A DNA stretch of 52,900 nt from Myxococcota bacterium (GTDB taxonomy: Bacteria; Myxococcota_A; Bradymonadia; UBA7976; UBA1532): assembly GCA_023150895.1 (NCBI GenBank), contig JAKLJY010000054.1, positions 1-52,900 of the forward strand, read 5' to 3'. This document shows positions 32,587-41,249 of this stretch, piece by piece. The position numbers were made by a program, and so were the translations under genes. How positions within the stretch are numbered: position 1 is the stretch's first letter; every line of letters begins with the position of its first letter. The notes below the pieces were generated by a model. It did not search any database and had not been told where the DNA came from. It worked only from the letters and a program-made list of their open reading frames with translations.

Positions 32587-33846
32587 TCACCCCCCCGTGA
32601 AGCCCCGCAGGCGCGCGGATCGCCGCTCGAGCTCGTCGCAGTCCTCGGTCTGGAAGGCCGCGCGGGCGGCGGCTTCGATCAGGCGCCCGTGCGCCGCGAG
32701 GCGGTCGAGGCTCGCCCGGTGCCGGGTGACGCTGGCGACGTCGCCGAGGACGCGCATCTGTCGCAGGGCGACGGCCATGTCCGTCCGACTGTATTGCCGG
32801 ATCTGTTCGAACGCGAGGTCGATGAGATCGGGGTGGGTCGGCTGTGGCAGCACGAGGCCATCCCGCTCGCGGGGCAGCGCGCGGCGGCCCGCGAGGTGGA
32901 TGAGCAACCGGCCGAGGTGGTCGATGCACGTCGCGGCGGTGCTCGGATCGTTGACCGCCGGCGAGATGGCCTTCAGCGCGATGTCGACGATCTGTCGCAG
33001 CCCGAACTCGACGTCGTCCTGCAACGTCCGCACGGGGCCCATGTCGAAGGCGGCGCGCACGGCCTCGGGGTCGACCGGACCGCCCTCGGCATAGGCGAGC
33101 GGGAGGCCGCGCGACACGAACGCCCCCATGGCATGGACCACGACGAGGCGCCCGCCCTGTGGCACGAGGCGGCGCAGGCCCTCGACGTCGAGCGCCTGAA
33201 TGTAACTGGACGCCGTCGCACACACGACCACCGCATCGGGCGCAAGCGGGGCCGGGGCGGGGACGTCCGTCGGCACGCCCGCCTCGGTGAAGACCGCGTC
33301 GATGACCGCCTCGGTGTCCGTCGCGATACGATCGACGAGGTGGTACGCCTGGATGGCCTGCACGATGTGATGAATGAAATACACCAGCCCGCCGAGGCTC
33401 ATCAGCGCCAACGCCAAGGCAAGGCTCAGCGCGACGCCGGGCACCTCCGGCGCGGGGTCGACGTGCACCGAGCGCAGAAGCACCAGGCAGTAGACGAACG
33501 TGCCGGCGAACAGACCCAGGATGTGTTGGCTGACCCGTGAGCGCATCATGCTGCCGAGCACCCGGGTCGAGAACTGCATCGAGGCCAGCGACAACGCCAC
33601 GAGCAAGATGGAGTAGACGACCGAGATGACCGTCATCATCGACCCGGCCACCGTGCCGAGCAGGACCTGCGCAGACGCGGGCTCGGTGCCGAGCCAGGCC
33701 GAAGCGTGGGGCAAAAGCCGCGCTTCCAGCGGCGGCACGAGGACCCCGAGCAGGCCGAGGGCGACGATGATGAGGCCGGGGCGAAAGAGCAGGCCGGAGG
33801 TGAGGTCGAACCATCGCTGGCGCCAGACGAAGCGGGAAGCGTGCAT
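32587..33846 (-). CDS. DUF2254 family membrane protein
   Basis: The product has 419 residues. Four N-terminal hydrophobic helices (about 20-165) include SMMTVISVVYSILLVALSLAS and LGLFAGTFVYCLVLL. Next come the signature QFSTRVLG (within the helices), a conserved LGGLVYFIHHI and a cytoplasmic domain with a KAISPAVNDPSTA motif. This matches DUF2254, whose function is unknown. The length is typical. A longer frame upstream to 34005 lacks family similarity. CAGAAT seven bases before the ATG, with no ribosome binding site, suggests a leaderless start at 33846. Confidence 0.9.
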   Translation of the reverse strand: MHASRFVWRQRWFDLTSGLLFRPGLIIVALGLLGVLVPPLEARLLPHASAWLGTEPASAQVLLGTVAGSMMTVISVVYSILLVALSLASMQFSTRVLGSMMRSRVSQHILGLFAGTFVYCLVLLRSVHVDPAPEVPGVALSLALALALMSLGGLVYFIHHIVQAIQAYHLVDRIATDTEAVIDAVFTEAGVPTDVPAPAPLAPDAVVVCATASSYIQALDVEGLRRLVPQGGRLVVVHAMGAFVSRGLPLAYAEGGPVDPEAVRAAFDMGPVRTLQDDVEFGLRQIVDIALKAISPAVNDPSTAATCIDHLGRLLIHLAGRRALPRERDGLVLPQPTHPDLIDLAFEQIRQYSRTDMAVALRQMRVLGDVASVTRHRASLDRLAAHGRLIEAAARAAFQTEDCDELERRSARLRGFTGG

Positions 33847-33970
33847 GCGCGGGATTCTGGGCCCGACGGCGAGCGGGGGGAAGCCCGCGGCGCCCGGAAG
33901 CCGACCGCGGTTCGACGGCATGGCTGAACGACGACCGCACCGCCCGCGCCCGAATGCGGTCGAAGACGCG

Positions 33971-33976
33971 TAAGAT
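33971..33976 (+). promoter_or_regulatory. -10 box TAAGAT upstream of uvrB
   Basis: TAAGAT is a good -10 match in otherwise GC-rich sequence, 42 bases before the GTG start of uvrB. No convincing -35 or LexA-type operator was seen. A leader with the ribosome binding site GGAG (34008-34011) follows. Confidence 0.4.
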
Positions 33977-34018
33977 GCGGGCTCGCTCGCACTGCCTGCC
34001 CTCACCCCGGAGTCGCCC

Positions 34019-36025
34019 GTGACCTCGTTTCAGCTCGTGACCGAATACGCCCCCCAGGGCGACCAGCCCCAGGCCATCGACGCGCTCGTGGCCGGCGTCG
34101 AGGCGGGCGTCCGCCATCAGGTGCTGCTCGGCGTCACCGGCTCGGGCAAGACGTTCACCATGGCCAACGTCATCGCCCGCACGGGCCGGCCGGCGCTCGT
34201 GCTCGCGCACAACAAGACGCTCGCCGCACAGCTCTACGGCGAGTTCAAAGAGCTCTTCCCGCACAACGCCGTCGAGTATTTCGTCAGTTATTACGACTAC
34301 TACCAGCCCGAGGCCTACGTCCCCTCGAGCGACACCTACATCGAGAAAGACTCCAGCATCAACGAGGAGATCGACCGCCTGCGCCACTCGGCCACGCGGT
34401 CGCTGCTCGAGCGCCGCGACGTCATCATCGTCGCCAGCGTGAGCTGCATTTACGGCCTCGGCAGCGCGGAGGCCTACTACGATCAGCTCGTCCACCTCGA
34501 GGTCGGGCAGACGGTCGACCGCGAGGCCATCATCGCCAAACTCGTGGAGATTCAGTACGAGCGCAACGACGTGGACTTCCACCGCGGCACGTTCCGGGTG
34601 CGCGGCGACGTCGTCGAGGTCTTCCCGATGCACGAAGAGAGCAAGGCCGTGCGCATCGAGCTCTTCGGCGACGAGGTCGAGGCCATCACCGAGATCGACC
34701 CCCTGCGCGGGCAGAAGCTCGCCCGCCTCGACCGCGTGGCCATCTACCCGGGCAGCCACTACGTCGTCGGTACCCAGCGGCTCGACGTTGCCATCGAACA
34801 GATCCGCGAGGAGCTGCGGGCGCGCCTCACCGAGCTCAATGCCGCCGGCCGGCTGCTCGAGGCGCAGCGGCTCGAACAGCGCACCATGTTCGACCTCGAA
34901 CAGCTCGAACAGATCGGCTACTGCAACGGCATCGAGAACTACTCACGTTTCCTGACCGGGCAGCAGCCCGGCCTGCCGCCGCCGTGTCTGTTGAACTACT
35001 TCCCGAAAGACTGGCTGCTCATCGTGGACGAGAGCCATGTCAGCATCCCGCAGATCGGGGGCATGTACCGCGGCGACCGCGCGCGCAAGGAAGTCCTCGT
35101 CGACTATGGCTTCCGCCTGCCGGCCGCGCTCGACAACCGCCCCCTCAAGTTCGAGGAGTTCGAGGGGGTGGTCAACCAGACCGTCTACGTGTCGGCCACC
35201 CCCGGCAAGTACGAGATCGAACACGCCGCCGGTGTCGTCGTCGAACAGATCATCCGACCCACCGGCCTCGTCGATCCGCAGGTCGAGGTGCGCCCGGCCG
35301 GCACCCAGGTCGACGATCTGCTGCACGAGGTCCGCGCCACCGTAGAGAAAGGCCTGCGGGTGCTCGTGACCACCCTCACCAAACGCATGGCCGAGGATCT
35401 GACCGACTACTACCGCGACCTCGGCGTGCGCGTGCGTTACCTGCATGCGGACATCGACACCATCGAACGCACCGCCATCCTGCGTGATCTGCGTCTGGGC
35501 GAGTTCGACGTGCTCGTCGGCATCAACCTGCTGCGCGAGGGCCTCGACCTGCCCGAGGTCGGCCTCGTCGGCGTGCTCGACGCCGACAAAGAGGGCTTCC
35601 TGCGCAACCAGACCTCGCTCATCCAGACCATCGGCCGGGCCGCCCGCAACGTCGAGGGCCGCGTCATCCTCTACGCCGACAAGTGGACGGACAGCATGAA
35701 GGCCGCCATCGACGAGACGGACCGCCGGCGCCGCATTCAGGAGAAGTTCAACGCCGAGCACGGCATCACCCCGCGCACCGTCAAGAAGTCCATCACTGAT
35801 CTCGAACATGCCCTCGGTGGCATCGTCAAACCCGCCGCCGGCGGCAAGCCCGCGCCCCTGCCCGTCGACCTCGACGTCCTCGCCGACCGGGGCGACCTGC
35901 AGAGGCGCATCGAGACGACCCGCGCCGCCATGACGGCCGCGGCGAAGGACATGAACTTCGAAAAGGCGGCCGAGCTGCGCGATCAGATGCGTACGCTCGA
36001 AAAGATGCTGCTCGCGCTCGGGTGA
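34019..36025 (+). CDS. uvrB: Excinuclease ABC subunit UvrB
   Basis: The 668-residue product is full length for UvrB, the damage-verification helicase of nucleotide excision repair. It has Walker [14 protein letters not shown], the beta-hairpin [21 protein letters not shown], motif II VDESH, the helicase segments [20 protein letters not shown] and QTIGRAARN, and the C-terminal UVR domain ([20 protein letters not shown]) that contacts UvrC. The start is GTG with GGAG seven bases upstream. uvrA and uvrC are not in the window. Confidence 0.98.
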   Translation: MTSFQLVTEYAPQGDQPQAIDALVAGVEAGVRHQVLLGVTGSGKTFTMANVIARTGRPALVLAHNKTLAAQLYGEFKELFPHNAVEYFVSYYDYYQPEAYVPSSDTYIEKDSSINEEIDRLRHSATRSLLERRDVIIVASVSCIYGLGSAEAYYDQLVHLEVGQTVDREAIIAKLVEIQYERNDVDFHRGTFRVRGDVVEVFPMHEESKAVRIELFGDEVEAITEIDPLRGQKLARLDRVAIYPGSHYVVGTQRLDVAIEQIREELRARLTELNAAGRLLEAQRLEQRTMFDLEQLEQIGYCNGIENYSRFLTGQQPGLPPPCLLNYFPKDWLLIVDESHVSIPQIGGMYRGDRARKEVLVDYGFRLPAALDNRPLKFEEFEGVVNQTVYVSATPGKYEIEHAAGVVVEQIIRPTGLVDPQVEVRPAGTQVDDLLHEVRATVEKGLRVLVTTLTKRMAEDLTDYYRDLGVRVRYLHADIDTIERTAILRDLRLGEFDVLVGINLLREGLDLPEVGLVGVLDADKEGFLRNQTSLIQTIGRAARNVEGRVILYADKWTDSMKAAIDETDRRRRIQEKFNAEHGITPRTVKKSITDLEHALGGIVKPAAGGKPAPLPVDLDVLADRGDLQRRIETTRAAMTAAAKDMNFEKAAELRDQMRTLEKMLLALG

Positions 36026-36038
36026 GGGGGGGGCGATC

Positions 36039-36845
36039 ATGCAGAACGACGATGATCTCTTCGACTTCGAACGCGCGAGACCGGTCGACGGCGTTTACCT
36101 CGACGAGTACCTGGTCCGTGAGCTCGTGAAGTGTCTTCGGGGTCGGCCGACCGACCGGGCCGATGCTCTCGCCCTCCTCCGCAGTGCCGGTTGGGCGGGG
36201 GCGCAGGCAGCGATCGACGCGTATGCAGACGAGGTCTTCTCGGGCGCCGAGCGGATTTCGATGATGATCGAGGTGGCGGAGATCCTGGGTATGCGTCGGG
36301 ACCCGCGGTTCGTTCACGCCGTTCTGGCCCGGGTCGAACGTGAGGGTCGGTACGACATCCTCGACGGCCAACACCTCGAGACGGCCGACGTGCTGCGCTA
36401 CGACCCGGGACACCTCCGGCGTCTACTCGAAGCCTGCGTCGATGCTTCGGTCGCTGCGGCGCAGCCGCCCGGTCGGATGTGGGGCGGACCGATGATGTCC
36501 GGTGAGGCCTTTCGAAGTCTGGGCCACTGGCTGTGCGACGTCGCCCCCTTGCTGATGCCCGATCCCCTCGAGCGGGTGAGGTGGTTCGTGCACCGCTTCT
36601 GTGAACGGGTCGAGTCCCTGCACGGCGACGAGGACATGTTCGTCGTCTCCGAGCCGTTCGCCGATTGGCTGCGCGATGTGAACGCAACCGAAAAGCGCCG
36701 CGCGCTCCTGGAGTTGCTGGAAAGCACTCGGCAGAAGTGGTGGCGCGTCGTGGGTGACGACTACGTGACGACGGAGTTCGAGCTCCTGCAGCAGGCGTTT
36801 CGACCCGACGACGAAGACGAAGACCACGGGCCCGACGACGACTGA
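36039..36845 (+). CDS. Hypothetical helical protein
   Basis: The product is a 268-residue soluble protein, predicted to be mostly helical, with an acidic C-terminal tail (DDEDEDHGPDDD). Sections such as RADALALLRSAGWAGAQAAI and MMIEVAEILGMRRDPRFVHAVL read like HEAT-type helical pairs, which would fit a scaffold or partner role, but I recognise no family. It begins 14 bases after uvrB on the same strand, with a G-rich run as a weak ribosome binding site, and may be co-transcribed with uvrB. No signal peptide or catalytic motif is evident. Confidence 0.7.
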   Translation: MQNDDDLFDFERARPVDGVYLDEYLVRELVKCLRGRPTDRADALALLRSAGWAGAQAAIDAYADEVFSGAERISMMIEVAEILGMRRDPRFVHAVLARVEREGRYDILDGQHLETADVLRYDPGHLRRLLEACVDASVAAAQPPGRMWGGPMMSGEAFRSLGHWLCDVAPLLMPDPLERVRWFVHRFCERVESLHGDEDMFVVSEPFADWLRDVNATEKRRALLELLESTRQKWWRVVGDDYVTTEFELLQQAFRPDDEDEDHGPDDD

Positions 36846-36960
36846 CGGCAACGTGCGACTCGCCGGTCCGGCGCGCCGGTCGCCCGGGGCACGTCACACG
36901 GAACAGAGCGAGTCCGGTAGCCGCACCGTGCGCGGCGCCATCCGCTCGAATCGGAACGCG

Positions 36961-37154
36961 GCCGTCGGAACCGCGGCTGACCGCTGGTGCCTGACCGGGG
37001 ACCGCGCAGGCGACGCCGTGACCTTCGTCGAGCTACTCATCGACGTCCCCGCGGCCGGGATGTTCGACGACCGCGAGCTGACCAGGGAAACTGGACCGGT
37101 TGAACGGGCGGGGGGTCACGAGCAGGGTCCAGCGCGGCGTGGCGGTCGGGACGG
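36961..37154. repeat. Left imperfect direct repeat flanking the oxidase-like gene
   Basis: The first 90 bases align without gaps to 38581-38670, with about 77% identity by eye. After small gaps, 37122-37154 matches 38711-38742, which in the right copy is the 3' end of the minus-strand gene at 38717. The left copy therefore carries a relic of that gene's end. The pair brackets the gene at 37312-38403, as expected from a duplication around an insertion or excision. Confidence 0.7.
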
Positions 37155-37247
37155 TTGAAACGCTCGCCACTCTGATCGGTCGACTCGAGCGGCCGAGGTG
37201 TCTGCGACCTCGGTCAGTGCCGTCCGGCGGTGACCACCCGGTCGAGT

Positions 37248-37276
37248 TTGCATGGAGATGGCCGCGAGTTTATCAT
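37248..37276 (+). promoter_or_regulatory. Sigma-70-type promoter for the oxidase-like gene
   Basis: TTGCAT (37248-37253) and TATCAT (37271-37276) are separated by exactly 17 bases. This is the best housekeeping-type promoter I can find in the window. It lies 35 bases before the ATG at 37312, which has GAGGGG as ribosome binding site. Confidence 0.6.
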
Positions 37277-37311
37277 CTTCGGCCTGCAGTCTGAGAGTTC
37301 GAGGGGTCTCC

Positions 37312-38403
37312 ATGCCGTGCCGTCTCCAACTCAGGGCCGTGGTCGCGCTCGTCGCCCTGCTCGTTTTGGCCGGTACAGCCCTTCGAGTCTCCTCGCTCTC
37401 GCCGGATGGACTGCTCTCTTTGGAACTCTGCGGGTCGCTATACACGTTGCACGGCATCGCCGGCCTCATCGCCGCACCCGCGTTCGCCGTTCTCTGCCTG
37501 GTTTCGTTCCAACGGGCCGACTGGATCTCGGCCATCGCCGTGCTTGGGATCTACGGAGGGGCGATCGCCGTGCTCGGCGGAGCCCCCGCGCAAGTCATCA
37601 CTGCCTTCGTCTCAGTCAGCTACGTTGCCGCGGGCGCATCGCTGGCCCGAACTGCACGCTCGTCGGTCGGCTTCACGTTTGCACCGTGGGGTCTTGCGGG
37701 GGCGAGCGCGGGTCTCTTCGTGGGCTCCTCAGCGCTATTGCTCGGCTGGCCCGGCCTGCTGGAGTCCCTGATCCAGGCACTCTCTGCGTGCGCCGTTGTC
37801 CTCGGCTCCGAAACTGCAACCCGACGCCCTATTTCCCGCTTCGTGCTGAGCATCTACGCACTCGCGTTTGCCGTTTCCACCGTTGCCGCAGCGGACTTAG
37901 GGTTCGTTTCGGGCCTGGTCCTGCCAATGGCCTCGGTGGCCCTTGCGGGCTCGGCGTGGCGTGCGGCGTCAGCGACACAACCTTGGACCCGCGGCTTGCT
38001 TCGCATCGCGGCGCTTCTGTTCGGGCAGGCTGCCGTGTTGCGGGGGATCCTGTCCGCATTCGAACCAGCGCACCCAATTCATCACACTCTGTTCCCCGTA
38101 GGGGTCCATCACGCGGAGTGGTTTGCGCTCACGAGCGCCGTTCTCAGCCTGCCGGGGCGCGTACCGAATCGCCCGGGGAGTGTCCGAGGGCCGCTCCTGT
38201 TCGGGGTGGGTGCGCATGTGATGTGCTGGAGCTTCGTCGAACTCGGCCGTCGGGGGATGCCGGCGCGTTTCGTGAGTTACCTCCCTGAATTCCAGCCGAT
38301 GCAGATTCTGATCACCCTTGCGAGCCTCACAACGGTCACGGGCCTCGCGTGGATCGGCATTACTTTCACGTCGATGGAGACCACACTCGACAAGGAGCGC
38401 TGA
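37312..38403 (+). CDS. Shortened, divergent cytochrome oxidase subunit I-like membrane protein
   Basis: The product is a 363-residue polytopic membrane protein with about nine hydrophobic helices. Three places resemble heme-copper oxidase subunit I: SLYTLHGIAGLI (His47) like the helix II heme-ligand motif; HHTLFPVGVHH followed by FALTSAVLSLPG (His257-258, 266-267) like the HHMFTVG...MIIAVPTG segment; and FVELGRRGMPARFVSYLP (about 308-324) like HFLGLxGMPRRxxDY. The usual helix VI HPEVY and the helix X His pair were not found, and oxidase subunit I is normally over 500 residues. It may have lost oxidase activity or become a sensor. No other oxidase gene is nearby. Codon use looks less GC-biased than its neighbours, and direct repeats flank it. 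Confidence 0.6.
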   Translation: MPCRLQLRAVVALVALLVLAGTALRVSSLSPDGLLSLELCGSLYTLHGIAGLIAAPAFAVLCLVSFQRADWISAIAVLGIYGGAIAVLGGAPAQVITAFVSVSYVAAGASLARTARSSVGFTFAPWGLAGASAGLFVGSSALLLGWPGLLESLIQALSACAVVLGSETATRRPISRFVLSIYALAFAVSTVAAADLGFVSGLVLPMASVALAGSAWRAASATQPWTRGLLRIAALLFGQAAVLRGILSAFEPAHPIHHTLFPVGVHHAEWFALTSAVLSLPGRVPNRPGSVRGPLLFGVGAHVMCWSFVELGRRGMPARFVSYLPEFQPMQILITLASLTTVTGLAWIGITFTSMETTLDKER

Positions 38404-38716
38404 CTTTGCTCGAGCCCGACCGTCGTGACCCCGGCCGATGTCGTCGAGGGTCATTCGACGATGCAAGATGGGGCGGGCCTCGTCGCCTTTCCCAAACACG
38501 CATCTCACCGACCGCAGCCGATCTCGGTCGCGATATCCACGCCGTTTCGCGCGATGTCTGGTGCCCGCGCCACGAACGACGCCATGCGCACCGGGGCCGA
38601 CCGCTCTCACCTGACCGAAGGCCGCGCAGACGAGGGCGTGACCTTTGCCGAGCTTCTCATCGAGGTCCTCCCGGGCCCGGAGGTTCGAGGACCGCGACCT
38701 GATCACGGGCGCAGGT
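38404..38716. other. Gene-poor stretch with right direct repeat
   Basis: Bases 38404-38580 show nothing recognisable. From 38581 the right copy of the direct repeat begins and runs into the 3' end of the convergent gene at 38717. Forward frames through this stretch have neither ribosome binding site nor recognisable domain. Confidence 0.55.
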
Positions 38717-38742
38717 TCAGCGCGGCGCGGCGGTCAGCACGG
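38581..38742. repeat. Right imperfect direct repeat flanking the oxidase-like gene
   Basis: This copy matches 36961-37154, offset by 1620 bases at its left end, with about 77% identity over the first 90 bases. It runs 26 bases into the minus-strand gene at 38717-39478. That gene is complete here, so this copy is probably the original junction and the left one the derived copy. Confidence 0.7.
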
Positions 38743-39478
38743 CCAGGGCGAGGTCGAGGCAGGACTCGGGCGCGAAGCCGGGGCCGAGCAGTTGCACCTG
38801 CCCGGCGCGGCGCATCAGGCGGTCGTCGTAGATGGCGGCCGGGCAGCGTGCGCGCAGCAGGGCGCAGAACTGCGTGAAGTTGGCCTGACGCGTGGGCTGA
38901 AGCGCTGCGCCGAGGCCGTCCCAGAGCGTTTCGACCTCGCGGAAGACGACCGCGGCGCCGGCCCGGGGGTACCCGACGAGCCAACCTTCCCAGGTCTCCT
39001 CGGTCTCGCGGGTGGTGGTCGTCTTGGCCTTCGTGAGCACGAGTCCGCCGGACACCAGCGCGCGCCCGGCGCTGAACTGGCGGCTCTCGACCGTGGAGGT
39101 GGTCGTCTGGGAGGCGATGCCCGTCGCCCGTGCCAGGAAACGCACGTCGGCGTAGGGCAGCGCGCGGATGTCGCCGGTGCGGGTCTCGACCTGCACGGCC
39201 GTCGCGCCGAGGGTGAAGCGGCGGGCGGCTGTGCGGCGGGCGTCCGTTTCCACGCGGTCGGCGTCCACCGTGAACGCCGGAAAGCCCGCGGCCTTCAGGT
39301 GCGCGACGAGTTCGGCCGCGGCGGCAGGCTCCGCGCGCCGCGCGACGATGGCCGGCCCGCCCTGGGGCACGGCGAGGCGGCCGCGGGCCTCGACCGGGGT
39401 GAGTTCGAGGACCCCGGCGAGCGCGCGGGCGGCGGCGTCCTCGTTGGGCGGCATGTCATGCAGGACCACGGCGATCAT
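38717..39478 (-). CDS. Hypothetical protein
   Basis: The product has 253 residues and no signal peptide. The N-terminal 70 residues (MIAVVLHDMPPNEDAAARAL, ending FPAFTVDADRV) resemble the ribosomal L7/L12 C-terminal fold, seen in some uncharacterised proteins. The rest is beta-rich, with a Thr-rich stretch (SQTTTSTVESRQFSAGRAL and TKAKTTTTRETEETWEG) and VGYPRAGAAVVFREVETLWDGLG. I recognise no named family. The ATG at 39478 is chosen as the first Met before this domain; the longer frame to 40282 is antisense to the nuclease-like gene. It is divergent from that gene with 90 bases between. Confidence 0.68.
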   Translation of the reverse strand: MIAVVLHDMPPNEDAAARALAGVLELTPVEARGRLAVPQGGPAIVARRAEPAAAAELVAHLKAAGFPAFTVDADRVETDARRTAARRFTLGATAVQVETRTGDIRALPYADVRFLARATGIASQTTTSTVESRQFSAGRALVSGGLVLTKAKTTTTRETEETWEGWLVGYPRAGAAVVFREVETLWDGLGAALQPTRQANFTQFCALLRARCPAAIYDDRLMRRAGQVQLLGPGFAPESCLDLALAVLTAAPR

Positions 39479-39568
39479 GTCATCGACCGTGCGCCGTGCC
39501 AGACCCGACGTCAAGCCGCGTGGCGGGCGCATCTTCCTCGGCGGCCGGCCCCGAGGCATGATGCGGGC

Positions 39569-40315
39569 ATGCCGACCCTGCACCTGGCCACCTGGAACGT
39601 GCTGCACCGCGTCCACGCAGAGAACTACGACGAGGGCGTGGTGACGCCCTACCCGGACGAGGCGGCGCGCGCGGCGGCCATCGCCAACCGGGTGGCGGAG
39701 GTCATGGCGGACGGCGTGGCCGTGCTCTGTCTTCAGGAGGTCAGCGGGGACCAGCGCGACGCCTTCCGGCGGGTGCTCCCGCCGGGCACGGGCTTCTTCG
39801 AACTCGCGTATCCGCGCCGTCCGCAGCCGCGGCGTCCGCACGTGGGGCGCCTGCGGGACGCCACCGAGTTGCTCGTCACCGTGGTCGCCCCGGGTATGGC
39901 CGCCGAGACGATGGCCTCGCTCGTGTTTCCCGACGACCCCGGCAAGGGGTTCCTGGGCGTCCGCGTCGCTGGTGCCTTGGCGGTCTTCAACACGCACGTC
40001 TCGTTCGGCGAACGGTGTCCGGGGCAACTCGCCCGCCTCGCGGCCGCCGTGCGGTCCGGCGCGGTGCCCGCCGCCGTGCTCGGTGACTTCAACGCCGGCG
40101 TGCATCACATCGCCGCCGGCCTCGGCACGGACTTCGTCCCGGCCGCGTTGCCCCCGGATGCGCTGCCGACGCGGCCCCGGTCGAAGCCCGACGGCAAGGA
40201 CCAACACATCGACCATGTGTTCGCGCGCGCGGCGCGGGTCGGCGGGGCGCAGGTCCTCCCGGCGCACGGACTGTCCGATCACAACCTCGTGCGGGCCACG
40301 GTGGAGGCCGGTTGA
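39569..40315 (+). CDS. Endonuclease/exonuclease/phosphatase family protein
   Basis: The product has 248 residues. The family signatures are in order: TWNVLH with the metal-site Asn near the N-terminus, LCLQEV with the catalytic Glu, FNTHVSF, VLGDFNAGVHH, HIDHVFARAA and the final SDHNLV with the catalytic Asp-His. These define the DNase I-like fold used by nucleases and inositol or sphingolipid phosphatases. There is no signal peptide, so it is probably cytoplasmic; the substrate is open. A CATGAT box 6 bases before the ATG and no ribosome binding site fit the leaderless pattern. Confidence 0.9.
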   Translation: MPTLHLATWNVLHRVHAENYDEGVVTPYPDEAARAAAIANRVAEVMADGVAVLCLQEVSGDQRDAFRRVLPPGTGFFELAYPRRPQPRRPHVGRLRDATELLVTVVAPGMAAETMASLVFPDDPGKGFLGVRVAGALAVFNTHVSFGERCPGQLARLAAAVRSGAVPAAVLGDFNAGVHHIAAGLGTDFVPAALPPDALPTRPRSKPDGKDQHIDHVFARAARVGGAQVLPAHGLSDHNLVRATVEAG

Positions 40316-40343
40316 CGCTCAGTTCACGCGCCGCAGACCGCCG

Positions 40344-41141
40344 TCAGCGGCGCGCCGGTCCGTCGGTGACCCAACCGGCCGGCCGCGGTGCCGGGCGGGG
40401 CGTCGCGTCGAGCGGGCAGTGCCCCACGAACCCGGCGTCCGGGCGGAACTCGCAGACGCCGGGGCCGCCGTCCGCGGCGTCGAACCAGCGGTACGCGTAC
40501 AGAATGCGCTCGCCGACCGCGTAGACGTCCCAGCCCCGGAGCAGGGTGCCCCACGGTGCGGCGGCCAGAGCCTCCGGTGAGCGCCGGCGACCGGTCGGGT
40601 CGAGCGCGAAGAGGCCCCCGATGTTCAGCGCCCACACGCCCGCGGCGAAGACGGCGCCGCTGACGTAGCCCGGCAGCGTGTGTCGCACCGGCGGATCGCC
40701 CGGGGGGGTGACCACCGCGTTGAGCGCCCGGTCGATGAAGAGCGCGGCGCCCCCGCCGGTGAGCGCGACGGGGCAGCCCTCGTGCAGCGGCCACTGCCCA
40801 TCGACGCGATCGGGCGAGGCCAGCAGGGCGGGCAGGTCCGGGTCGTGCGGCATGGCCAACAGCAGCGCCCGCACGCCCCGCACCCGCGCGAACTCGGCGG
40901 CGAAGGCCGGGTTCTCCGGGGCCGCGCGGACGGCGGCGATCATCTCTTGCAGGGTGGCCTCACCGAGATCGCTTCGCACGAGGTCCTGAAAGCGCCCGGC
41001 CAGAAACTCGACGTGCGAGCAGGCGCCGGCCGAGTCGGTATGCCCGGACCCGTAGTGGCTGCCGACGATGACCTCCCGCGCCGTGACCTGCGCATAACAG
41101 ACTTGCCGGCCGCGGGTGACTTCCCAGTTCGTGGTCGCCAT
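40344..41141 (-). CDS. Hypothetical protein
   Basis: The product is 265 residues, soluble, with no recognisable family. The N-terminus (TTNWEVTRGRQVCYAQVTAR, then GSHYGSGHTDSAGACSHVEF) and the C-terminal half (GYVSGAVFAAGVWALNIGGL, WDVYAVGERILYAYRWFDA) look beta-rich, perhaps propeller-like. It is convergent with the nuclease-like gene at its 3' end. The ATG at 41141 is preferred over 41153 because TATGCT lies 7 bases upstream of it, matching the leaderless pattern elsewhere. Confidence 0.68.
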   Translation of the reverse strand: MATTNWEVTRGRQVCYAQVTAREVIVGSHYGSGHTDSAGACSHVEFLAGRFQDLVRSDLGEATLQEMIAAVRAAPENPAFAAEFARVRGVRALLLAMPHDPDLPALLASPDRVDGQWPLHEGCPVALTGGGAALFIDRALNAVVTPPGDPPVRHTLPGYVSGAVFAAGVWALNIGGLFALDPTGRRRSPEALAAAPWGTLLRGWDVYAVGERILYAYRWFDAADGGPGVCEFRPDAGFVGHCPLDATPRPAPRPAGWVTDGPARR

Positions 41142-41148
41142 ACGGGGC

Positions 41149-41154
41149 AGCATA
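41149..41154 (-). promoter_or_regulatory. -10 box TATGCT upstream of the gene at 41141
   Basis: Read on the minus strand, TATGCT is followed by 7 bases and the ATG at 41141. No ribosome binding site is present between them. The box overlaps the alternative ATG at 41153, which makes that start unlikely. Confidence 0.45.
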
Positions 41155-41193
41155 CACGGTGGTCGGCCTCGACGTGGGCGCGTACGGCAAGAA

Positions 41194-41219
41194 CCTGCCC
41201 GGCGCCGGTTCCGGGCAGG
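41194..41219 (-). terminator. Probable rho-independent terminator after the Uma2 gene
   Basis: CCTGCCCGG (41194-41202) and CCGGGCAGG (41211-41219) form a perfect 9-bp GC-rich stem with an 8-base loop. On the minus strand the stem is followed by TTCTTG, a weak T-tract. It lies about 30 bases past the stop of the Uma2 gene and before the next promoter. Confidence 0.5.
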
Positions 41220-41249
41220 ACGCTCCGGTTCAACCGGAAATCCGCGCGC

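Larger units (their letters stand above)
36846..37311. other. Gene-poor stretch with left direct repeat and promoter
   Basis: No convincing gene lies here. It contains the left copy of a direct repeat (36961-37154) and a sigma-70-type promoter (37248-37276) that leads into the oxidase-like gene. A forward frame from 36853 contains a pilin-like string (VTFVELLID) but has no signal sequence, hydrophobic helix or ribosome binding site, and I do not call it. Confidence 0.6.

Noticed and set aside
33847-34018. LexA operator upstream of uvrB
   Set aside because: I found no palindrome resembling known LexA boxes in the 172-base gap; only a -10 and a ribosome binding site are supported.
36853-37158. 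Small forward frame with a pilin-like string VTFVELLID, and its partner VTFAELLIEV at about 38637
   Set aside because: No hydrophobic helix follows, there is no ribosome binding site, and both lie inside the direct repeats; the resemblance to the prepilin cleavage site is probably chance.
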